NCBI RefSeq assembly: GCF_032854445.1
Contig: NC_088302.1
Coordinates: 14,937,338 to 15,001,337 of the forward strand
DNA from: Liolophura sinensis
Taxonomy: Eukaryota; Mollusca; Polyplacophora; Chitonida; Chitonidae
Direction of reading: 5' to 3'
DNA length: 64,000 bases
Position 1 is the first letter of the stretch. Every line of letters begins with the position of its first letter. The notes beneath the pieces are model-generated. The model was not told where the DNA came from, made no database searches, and saw only the letters and a program-made list of their open reading frames with translations. The translations under genes and the position numbers were made by a program. Shown here in pieces: positions 38,801 through 45,300 of this stretch.

Positions 38801-39475
38801 CCTCATGCTCTCCTACAGAAGAGATGAATAAATTTTATGGCCATAATTTTACTTGGAGTGAGTGAGTGAGTGAGGTTTAACGTCGTACTAATTTTACTTG
38901 GATTCTTCTCTCAAAATGGGCTGTTTGAAATGGAAGGCGCAGTGTTGTCAATCAGGCTACTGTTAAAAAGTGATGACAGCCCTCAGTGTCTAACAAACCA
39001 GTGTGCCATAGGTGATTAAAAACACAGTGCCTACAGGTATTTAAAGCGACTGTATAAACTCGTTCCAGTATGGAAATATAATATAAATTTACTGGTATAC
39101 ATTGAATCAAATTCAATGATTTTCCCTTTCTAAATTACTCAATTTTTGTTAGCCACAGAAACTTTCAGCGGCAGTTTCCGATATACTTGTAACTAACGGT
39201 AGTTTTGGCAGCAAAACTGGAGTGTCAAATTATTACAATCTTGGATGCTTTTCCACGAAATGAACAAACGTATTACAACAACAACTTAATGTTAGTGGCC
39301 AACGTTCTTGATCGGAGGCCTTCTTTTCACTCTGTCAATCCACGTTGAACTTCAAACTATTCCAAAGTACCTCTTTGATTGTTGCATCTTCGTTGACTTC
39401 AATTTCTTGTTTCTCTTTCGGCGTTTTCACGTTAATCGTGATTGTTGTTCCAGACGTTTCAGTGCTTTCCGCCAT
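23740..39475 (-). CDS. UBQLN: Ubiquilin, complete (15 coding exons, 600 residues)
   Basis: Ubiquilins carry ubiquitinated clients to the proteasome and act as chaperones in the cytosol. Exons run from 39475 to 23740 and sum to 1803 bp with every phase consistent. Order: N-terminal ubiquitin-like domain (about residues 11-87, exons 1-2), Gly/Met-rich linker (exon 4), STI1-like Asn-Pro/Met repeats ([17 protein letters not shown], exons 5-8), linker with the typical PLPNPWAPG (exon 9), second STI1 pair (exons 10-12), Thr/Pro-rich low-complexity region (exon 13) and C-terminal UBA (about 553-591, MGF at the first UBA loop, exons 14-15). Length is close to human ubiquilins 1 and 2 (589 and 624). 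The start is fixed by an ideal context, CCAAGATGGCGG. Oddities: the protein ends in nine glutamines after the UBA, and a PXX repeat as in human ubiquilin 2 is absent. The introns carry SINEs, mostly in the gene's own orientation. The paralogue cannot be assigned; a single invertebrate ubiquilin is likely. Confidence 0.97.
24113..24349 (+). mobile_element. SINE family A, antisense to ubiquilin (intron 14)
   Basis: Carries GCGTAATGACCTGGGAGCCT, box-B-like GAGTTCAAGTCTAGCTCATG, the body, the TATAAGTGAAATATTCTTGA box and a long AAATAAATAAAT tail. The head's box A is missing. It is the only family A copy inside a gene of this window that opposes its host. Confidence 0.9.
24659..24895 (-). mobile_element. 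SINE family A, minus orientation (intron 14)
   Basis: Near full length on the minus strand: GGGGACCTCTGTGGCTGAGG head, a degraded box A, body and tail box. It forms an inverted pair with the copy at 24113-24349, about 310 bp away. Confidence 0.88.
25230..25308 (-). CDS. UBQLN: UBQLN exon 14 (first half of UBA)
   Basis: Residues 549-574. Encodes [19 protein letters not shown], with the MGF loop of the UBA fold, then DREANLR; ends in phase 1 at a GTGAGT donor. Confidence 0.95.
25623..25905 (-). CDS. UBQLN: UBQLN exon 13 (Thr/Pro-rich low-complexity region)
   Basis: Residues 454-548. Thr, Pro, Ala, Ser and Gly rich, ending [20 protein letters not shown]. The donor ATG/GTCAGT at 25623 restores the UBA frame; reading through would give a stop after SESE at 25605, so unspliced transcripts would lack the UBA. 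Confidence 0.92.
26098..26265 (+). repeat. Dispersed repeat family D, copy 1 (intron 12)
   Basis: ATTCCTCAAAAACAAAATAT, GGCGATGAATTAGGCAGATA and CATGACATCATTTGTGGCTA match, in reverse orientation, 31198-31425. Confidence 0.8.
26409..26524 (-). mobile_element. SINE family A fragment (intron 12)
   Basis: Minus-strand body and 3' end, lacking the AATATTCTTGAG part of the tail box; GGTGTAAAACACCAAT is preserved. Confidence 0.75.
27041..27362 (-). mobile_element. SINE family B, nearly complete (intron 12)
   Basis: Minus strand: head TGGTTAGAGAGCCCACCTCG, box-B-like GGGATCAAACCCGGGTCGGG, body ending TGACTCCTTGTTGTCATGTG ACTG-type sequence and a poly-T/CATA tail. Same family as 60359-60645. Confidence 0.8.
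27491..27606 (-). CDS. UBQLN: UBQLN exon 12 (end of second STI1 region)
   Basis: Residues 416-453, [20 protein letters not shown] and onward to TEAPGLFT; ends in phase 2 at GG/GTCAGT. Confidence 0.95.
27607..29269. other. Ubiquilin intron 11
   Basis: 1.66 kb, AT-rich. No repeat or exon recognised. Confidence 0.5.
29270..29353 (-). CDS. UBQLN: UBQLN exon 11
   Basis: Residues 388-415, [18 protein letters not shown] then [10 protein letters not shown]; phase 0 on both sides. Part of the second STI1 region. Confidence 0.95.
29526..29577. repeat. 18-bp perfect inverted repeat, 16-nt loop (intron 10)
   Basis: TGATGCAGAAACTAACAT at 29526-29543 is the exact reverse complement of 29560-29577; flanking T/A-rich bases extend it imperfectly. 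Confidence 0.88.
29773..29912 (-). CDS. UBQLN: UBQLN exon 10 (second STI1 region)
   Basis: Residues 341-387, [20 protein letters not shown] and onward; Met/Gln-rich STI1 helices. Enters with one carried base, ends in phase 0 at CAG/GTAAAC. Confidence 0.95.
30609..30779 (-). CDS. UBQLN: UBQLN exon 9 (linker with NPWAPG)
   Basis: Residues 284-340; contains [16 protein letters not shown], the ubiquilin signature between the STI1 blocks, then a Ser/Thr/Pro-rich stretch ending LPGAF. Phase 1 in and out. Confidence 0.95.
31198..31425 (-). repeat. Dispersed repeat family D, copy 2 (intron 8)
   Basis: Inverted relative to 26098-26265: its minus strand reads CCTCAAAAACAAAATCCTCA, GACGATGAATGAGGCAGGTA and ATGACATCATTTGTGGCTAT. 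Confidence 0.8.
31650..31782 (-). CDS. UBQLN: UBQLN exon 8
   Basis: Residues 240-283, [20 protein letters not shown] and onward to [14 protein letters not shown]; the GGFNAL/RMYxDIQEPM segment is highly conserved in ubiquilins. Ends in phase 1. Confidence 0.95.
31783..34950. other. Ubiquilin intron 7, with SINE scraps
   Basis: The gene's longest intron. Minus-oriented family A tail fragments lie at 31805-31848 (TGAAATATTCTTGAATATGG) and, weakly, 31981-32025. The rest is AT-rich with nothing recognised. Confidence 0.55.
34951..35028 (-). CDS. UBQLN: UBQLN exon 7
   Basis: Residues 214-239, [20 protein letters not shown] then AMSNLE; typical STI1 segment. Phase 0 both sides. Confidence 0.95.
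35381..35431 (-). CDS. UBQLN: UBQLN exon 6
   Basis: A 51-bp microexon, residues 197-213, [17 protein letters not shown]. Good acceptor (TTGTTACAG) and donor (CAG/GTAAAG). Confidence 0.93.
35719..35820 (-). mobile_element. SINE family A fragment (intron 5)
   Basis: Minus strand carries CCACCATGATGCTGGCTGCT and a diverged tail box (TGTGAAATATTTGTGAATAC). Confidence 0.7.
35986..36111 (-). CDS. UBQLN: UBQLN exon 5 (first STI1 block)
   Basis: Residues 155-196, [20 protein letters not shown] then [20 protein letters not shown]; Asn-Pro repeats typical of STI1 motifs. Phase 0 both sides. Confidence 0.96.
36614..36766 (-). CDS. UBQLN: UBQLN exon 4 (Gly/Leu/Met linker)
   Basis: Residues 104-154, including [20 protein letters not shown] and [11 protein letters not shown], which joins exon 5 in frame. 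Confidence 0.95.
37187..37216 (-). CDS. UBQLN: UBQLN exon 3 (30-bp microexon)
   Basis: Encodes [10 protein letters not shown] (residues 94-103), with acceptor ATATTTCAG and donor GCT/GTGAGT. Skipping it would keep the frame, so alternative splicing is possible. Confidence 0.85.
37427..37493 (-). mobile_element. SINE family A tail fragment (intron 2)
   Basis: Minus strand reads TATAAGTGAAAAGGTCTTGA then GTATGGTATTAAGC, a diverged copy of the 3' box. Confidence 0.6.
37896..38069 (-). CDS. UBQLN: UBQLN exon 2 (most of the UBL domain)
   Basis: Residues 36-93. Begins FRELVSKKF and includes [20 protein letters not shown], the conserved UBL core (IFAGK..KD.D.L), then [13 protein letters not shown]. 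Phase 0 on both sides. Confidence 0.96.
38858..38891 (-). mobile_element. SINE 3'-end fragment (GTACGACGTTAAAC and CACT repeat)
   Basis: Minus strand reads TAGTACGACGTTAAACCTCA followed by a CACTCACTCACTC tail, the same ending as 62936-63148. Located in ubiquilin intron 1. Confidence 0.7.
39371..39475 (-). CDS. UBQLN: UBQLN exon 1 (start codon, start of UBL)
   Basis: Residues 1-35: [20 protein letters not shown] then [15 protein letters not shown]. The ATG at 39475 has a strong Kozak context; the donor is GAG/GTACTT. Confidence 0.95.
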
Positions 39476-39480
39476 CTTGG
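39469..39480 (-). promoter_or_regulatory. YY1-like motif over the ubiquilin start
   Basis: CCAAGATGGCGG on the minus strand matches the AAGATGGCGGC motif that often lies just downstream of TSSs in housekeeping genes, placing a likely ubiquilin TSS shortly above 39480. Confidence 0.45.
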
Positions 39481-40240
39481 ATTTGAGAATCACGTATGTT
39501 GCATCCTCCTCAACGAAGCAGATCTTTTATCCATACAGGAGTAACATCTCTGCCACAAACATGTTTCTTTCTACGGTGCGAAAAAAAAAATAGAATAAAA
39601 AAAATGTGGTGCTGTACGCTGATATATCATTAAAATAAGACGACAATGCAATGATGTTAAAATGGACAATTTATTTCACTTTGAAAGGGCAAGAAAAGGA
39701 TTTAAGCAGATGCGTAAATATTTTGGAAGAATATGTGATCTCGTATGTTTTGTCATGTTGTATATTGAAGTTTTCAGAAAAAAATTTATTATTTCAGAAA
39801 CAAAGCCCTACACAGTGTGTTGATTTATAAATGTAGGAGAAACAAATGATGAGGATTATATCTAATCACAGAGAAACGTTGAAGACCCAAAGTTGACAGA
39901 GGAAATTTTGGCTCGGTTTGGAGATGGTATTCATCAAGGGCGGGTAACTGAGAGCGCACGTGTTGACACCCTGATGATGGTCATGCTGTGATATGTGATT
40001 CATGGTTGTCTGAGGTAGCCAGATGTAGACCTTGAGTATTTGGTACTGATAGAAAAGTCAGTGACTGTGGACGAAAATATAAACAGTCATGGTTTGCAGC
40101 GATGTCAAAGCTTTGAAGTGTTGGTAAACGTATATAGATTCAATATAGTCAACACTGCGGCTCTCCTATTCACCGTCCACATTCAATAGGGTACATACAT
40201 GTACCGGTAACATCGGTAAGCCTAATTGGCATTCCAGGAA

Positions 40241-40249
40241 TCTCGCGAG
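40241..40249. promoter_or_regulatory. TCTCGCGAG palindromic promoter motif
   Basis: Nine of ten bases of TCTCGCGAGA, an element linked in animals to TATA-less, often bidirectional housekeeping promoters (bound by BANP; ZBTB33 has been linked to it). Candidate POLG core promoter, not proven. Confidence 0.4.
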
Positions 40250-40570
40250 TTCACGCAGATATAGGCGAGACGCAAACTAGCGTAGGTAAAAGGCTTGATT
40301 TTACTGCAGTTGCTAGATTGAATATACATCTGTCTGCCGATGCCATTGACACTTAGCAACCATATTGTAAAATCAAGGCTTGTAGCCATGGTAGTTTGCG
40401 AGAGCCGCCACTCTGTCTTACCTAAATTTTCATGAACTCTTATACGAGACCCCATTGAGCTGTCATGCATTTACAGGTTATTTAATAAGTATTAGCTTAT
40501 GCTATAGGGATGAGTTCTATTTTTATATTGTGTTAGGCGCTGAAGCGTAAATGAGCTTGCTAGTTAACGT

Positions 40571-40865
40571 TTCTGCTACGTAAAGGGGGCCTCCGTGGCT
40601 AAGTCGGTTAGCGCGCTAGCGTAGCATAATGACCCAGAAGCCTCTCACCAATGCGGTCGCTGTGAGTTCAAGTCCAGCTGATGCTGGCTTTCTCTCTGGC
40701 CGTAAGTGGGAAGGTCTGCCAGCAACCTGTGGATGGTCGTGGGTTTCCACCGGGCTGTGCCCGGTTTCCTCCCACCATAATGCTGGCCGTCGTCGTATAA
40801 GTGAAATATTCTTGAGTACGGCGTAAAACACCAATCAAATAAATAAATAAATTCTGCTACGTAAA
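40571..40865 (+). mobile_element. SINE family A, full-length reference copy with 14-bp TSD
   Basis: Element 40585-40851 flanked by identical 14-bp copies of TTCTGCTACGTAAA (40571-40584 and 40852-40865). Order: tRNA-like head (GGGCCTCCGTGGCTAAGTCG, box A GGTTAGCGCGCTAGC, box B GAGTTCAAGTCCAGC), GC-richer body (GGAAGGTCTGCCAGCAACCT, GGTTTCCTCCCACCATAATG), conserved box TATAAGTGAAATATTCTTGA, then GTACGGCGTAAAACACCAAT and an AAATAAATAAAT tail. Non-autonomous; a partner LINE is not in the window. The perfect TSD indicates a fairly recent insertion. Confidence 0.95.
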
Positions 40866-40869
40866 AATA

Positions 40870-40936
40870 TTTAGTTATTTAATTGGTGTTTAAGGCCGTA
40901 CTTAAGAATATTTCACTTATACGATGGCGGCCAGCA
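40870..40936 (-). mobile_element. SINE family A tail fragment
   Basis: Minus strand: TGCTGGCCGCCATCGTATAA then GTGAAATATTCTTAAGTACG. Inverted relative to the neighbouring full copy. Confidence 0.8.
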
Positions 40937-41230
40937 AGAGTCCAGATTAGTGTGTAGTCATTCAATGATCTGTTTATTACACATTGCATATCAATCAGTT
41001 CAACTATAAGGAGCAAAATTTAGTCACTGAGAATGAAAATTTGACCCAAAAAGTTGCTAAAGCTACTGTGTTACAAATGGCGACATGCAGTGTGAAACAT
41101 ACTGTATGTTGCTCAAATATAAGACTGGTAAACATAGAAGGTATATAATAAACTCATGATATAGTAGATAGTGAAAGAGAGAAAAGGTGCATTTGCTAAA
41201 GCTGGTTTGCAATATGAATGAAACATACTG

Positions 41231-41361
41231 TTGCAACCTGCGGATGGTCGTGGGTTTTCCTGGGCTGCTCGGTTTCCACCCACCATAATGCTGACCGCCG
41301 TTGTATAAGTGAAATATTCTTGAGTACTGCATAAAACACCAATCAAATAAATAAATAAATA
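41231..41361 (+). mobile_element. SINE family A, 3' half
   Basis: Starts within the body (TTGCAACCTGCGGATGGTCG) and keeps the tail box and an AAATAAATAAATAA tail. Confidence 0.85.
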
Positions 41362-41446
41362 ACATATTGTATGTTTGGGGGTATGAATATGTATGAAGAT
41401 TGTTGGCTATTTGTGCAGTGTAACATTTGTGAAAGACCACTTGTGA

Positions 41447-41540
41447 TGTGGGAAAGTTTGTCAGTAACTTGCCAAAGGTCAGTGGTTATACCAGCACTCT
41501 GGTTTCCTCCACCCATATAACTGACCACAAACGAATGAGT
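41447..41540 (+). repeat. Dispersed repeat family C copy
   Basis: TGGGAAAGTTTGTCAGTAAC, TTGCCAAAGGTCAGTGGTTA and CTGGTTTCCTCCACCCATAT match the unit of the 79-bp array at 56534-57090. Confidence 0.7.
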
Positions 41541-41702
41541 GGGAAATTCTTGATTAACTGTAAGACATTAAAGAACAGTTATATGAATAAATGCTCTTTG
41601 TTTTATGATTACAACCTTTAAATAAAGAAAGTACAGTGGTGATAATAAATGCTTTTCTTATTTAACAAAGTGATTGTCTTTTCTCTCAGATATCTTGCAA
41701 CC

Positions 41703-42328
41703 ATGTGTACAATGAGAAAGTCATGGAAATTATTCCTTCATGGAAAACATTGTGGAAGTGGAAAACTGCAGAGGACGTCTTCGGCCAGTGACGACATCAC
41801 ATGGTGCAGGAGGCGTTGGTTTTATCAGTCCACGTGCTGCTATGAGAGTGAAGGAACAAAATCTTACTACAACCCTCTCAAGATCCAGATGCTATCAGAC
41901 GGACTTTACAGGCAGATTTTCAGAAAGGATCGAAGCCCTATCAGTAGTGAGAACAGCCAGAAATTAATTGAGAAGAGCAGAAATGTTTTGAAGCAACATG
42001 ATCTGTGGGGAAAAGAGACAAACACACTGCCAGAAGTCGACATTAAACTGCCAAAGTTATATGGAGAAAATATTGATGATCATTTTCGACACCTTGCCTC
42101 AACTCAGACAGCTGAGTATAGACAATTAGGGGATTCATTAAGTGTGACAGACTTACCTCCCCTTCCTAAGACCTGGAAGTTCCAGAAAGGCTGGACGCGT
42201 TATGGAAAAGATGGCAGCTCTGTTCTCGTTGACTTCCCTGAAGAAAATGCAGTTGTCTTTGATATTGAATGTTTGATGACAGAAGGAAACTTTCCTACAA
42301 TAGCAACGGCCGCGTCTTCGGTGGCTTG
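41703..42328 (+). CDS. POLG: POLG exon 1 (presequence to Exo I)
   Basis: Residues 1-208 plus two bases. Contains the presequence, [17 protein letters not shown] (conserved start of the mature protein), [16 protein letters not shown] and Exo [14 protein letters not shown]. Donor TTG/GTAAGA... with GT at 42329. The frame is open upstream to 41649, but TTTTCTCTCAG at 41679-41689 looks like a 5' UTR acceptor. Confidence 0.93.
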
Positions 42329-45300
42329 GTAAGAAGAATCTGAGTATTGCTGTAAAACTATCAGGCGTAAGCTTTTCAACTCCGATTTAGCATTCATTCA
42401 GTGAAACCCTGACCCTAATCCTTACCTCCACGCAGAGAGCATTACTTATTATCCTTCCTGTGGATCAAAATTAGCAGCCTTTGTCCACAAAGATTACTTG
42501 GTTATTCATTCATTTTCAATCATGCACTAACTAATGAGGTTGCAGCCTTATTGCCATCTCCCAGCCATACGTGGGAAGGTCTGTCAGCAACCTGCGGATG
42601 GTCATGGGTTTCCCCCAGGTTTTTGCCACCATAATATCCTTGAGTACAGCATAAAACACCAATCAAATCAATAAATAAATCGTGGCTGATTTCGCTGTGG
42701 TAAATGTTGGATGGGCTTGATGATTTTATCTGCGTTTACTCTGGCAGGTAACTCTGGCTAACTGAATGTTCAAGCTACATGTACATGTACCTCCATTCCA
42801 ATCAGCTTTGACATGTCAAGTTGCGACACTGAAGTGACGTACTTGTACATCATTCAGCCGTCTGTAATGAAATGATAGGTATTTTGTGGGATAAACTTGC
42901 TACAGTACACAGTTTCTCCGGTGTCATTCAGCTCTTCATACATTTAAATATCTCAGATTTTATTACAAAATGCTTTGTTTTAAACTTTTTGTAGGTATTC
43001 CTGGTGCAGCGATAATCTAATTGAAGACACATTTAAATGGAATACCAGTCCTCTCCTGGAAGACCTGATACCCCTACAGTCCACTAGAGGGAGTGGTGTG
43101 GCCTCCAGCCAATCAGTGGCCAGGATTATAGTCGGCCACAATGTCAGTTTTGACAGATCCTTTGTCAAGGAGCAATATTACATCAAGGTACATGGACAAG
43201 GTTTTCTGTTCATGATACACCATAGTTACAGGTTAATATGTTAATTTATTTTTTTTATTCCTCACAAAGGCAAGTTAAGGTTTCTGTACTTTGTGTTTGA
43301 GTTCATGAAGCCTGTCATTTTTTTGGTCCCTCAGAGCATGTGTCTTGGCTTATACATATACATGTGTTCCTCAGATTTGTCAGAATGGAAAGTTCCACTT
43401 TCTGGACATCATGTCAATGCATATTGCCCAGTTTGTGTTCATAATGTGTGTTTTATTTTTGTCTTTGTTTTTTAGAATTTTAAACTTAAGCTGCTGGACA
43501 CTTTTTAAATGCAACTTTTATTTTTAATTCCCTTTTCTGAGTTCTTAATGCTTGACCTAAAAATGGGTGTATTTCTGTATTCCTCAGAAAGGCAAGCTGC
43601 GATTTCTGGACACCATGTCAATGCACATTGCTGTGTCAGGTTTTACAAATTTCCAGCGAGTTTTGTACCAGGCTAGCAAGAGTAACACCATGACGCAGGA
43701 GATCATGGATAAGCTGAAAAAACGACCAAGGATGGATGATGGATTTGTAAGCATTTAACTCTTAGCTATACTGTAGGAATACATGCACTGTTCTTGTATG
43801 ACAATGATCAGATTTGTGGCCAGGGGATACCCAGTACACCCTTGAGGGAAACCTGTCTCAGCAAGGGGGAATCTAATTAAATCCATTTGGAAACATGGCA
43901 TTTCCATTGGGAAGCCAGGGGCATCCGTGGCTCAGTTGGTTAGCGCGCTAGCGCAGTGTAATGACCGAGGAGTCTCTCACCAATACGGTCGCTGTGAGTT
44001 CAAGTCCAGCTCATGCTGGCTTCCTCTGCGTTCGTACATGGGAAGGTCTGGCAGCAACCTGCGGATGGTCGTGGGTTTCCCCCGGGCTATGCCCGGTTTC
44101 CACCCACCATAATGCTGGCCGCCTTTGTATAAGTGAAATATTCTTGAGTACGGTGTAAAACACCAATCAGATAAATAAATAAATAAATAAATCCATTGGG
44201 AAACCAGTAACAACCATGAGGAAACTGGTCACAACAAGGGTGGGGGTAGGGGAACAGGCACACTGAAGGGAAAATTAAACTTTGTGACACCTGGAACTTT
44301 GAACATAATTTCAAGAACTAAAAGCGAGACAATGCAGGAGCCTCTCACCAGTGCAGTTGCTGTGATTTCAAGTCCAGCTCATGCTGACTTGCTCACTTGC
44401 GATATGTGGAAAGTCTGCCAGCAGCCTGCAGATCATGGGTTTCCCATGGGCTATGCTCAGTTTACTCCCACCATAATGCAATTGTATAATCCTTGAAATC
44501 AAATAAACAAAACCCAAAACTGAGAATTTTGTGCCGTCACCAGAGTTGTAAAATGTTATAAGATGGGCATAAAGGGCTGTTTAGTTTGGATGGACTGAGA
44601 TCTGGTTAAGGACTAATCGGTATGGGGAGAGGCTACTCGATGTGACTCTTGACTAGTGTAGTGCTCTCACTGCTTAGGTGACAGAAAGCGATCGAGAATG
44701 TTTGTGTGGCCATTCAGTATTTTAACATTTGATTGTTACCTCTTGTCTTCCATGGTATTTGTATATATGTACGACGCATGTGATAAAGTATGCGAGTATA
44801 ATTTGCCAGAGGTTGGTGGTTTACATCAGGTAATGTGGATTGCTCAACACATAAAACTGACCACCATTATAATTGGAAGGGGCCTCCGTGGCTCAGTTGT
44901 AATGACCCAGAAGCCTCTCACCAGTGCGGTCGCTTTGAGTTCAAGTCCAGCTCATGCTGGCTTCCTCTCCGGCCGTAAGTGGGAAGGTCTGCCAGCAACT
45001 TGCGGATGGTCGTGGATTTCCTCCGGGCTCTGCCTGGTTTCCTCACACAATAATGCTGGCCACCGTCGTATAAGTGAAATATTCTTGAGTACGGGGTAAA
45101 ACCCAATCAAATAAATAAATAAATAATCTTTTTCTACTTTTGTTCATCTTAACATTAAAGTATTTGAAAATCATGGCGCATTAATTTTTATTGTGTAATG
45201 ATTTTTATACCATTGTCTATTCCTGTTTTAAACTTCTCCTAGTCCAATGAGTGGATGTCATCCGGTACTATGAACAACCTGAGTGATGTGTACCAGTATC

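Larger units (their letters stand above)
39481..41702. other. Divergent UBQLN-POLG intergenic region
   Basis: 2.2 kb between the two start codons. It holds the TCTCGCGAG motif at 40241, a full family A SINE at 40585, SINE fragments at 40870 and 41231, and a family C fragment at 41447. A POLG 5' UTR exon is expected here: an acceptor (TTTTCTCTCAG) lies just before the POLG start and a plausible donor (TAG/GTAAAA) at 40286. Confidence 0.6.

Noticed and set aside
40616..40834. Frames of 65-90 codons with similar sequence at 40616, 43961, 44087, 44918, 47117, 47187 and elsewhere
   Set aside because: They are translations of family A SINE copies in different frames, not genes.
41649..41702. POLG start at ATG 41649
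   Set aside because: A strong acceptor lies at 41679-41689 and the ATG at 41703 gives a better mitochondrial presequence, so 41649-41689 is probably intronic.
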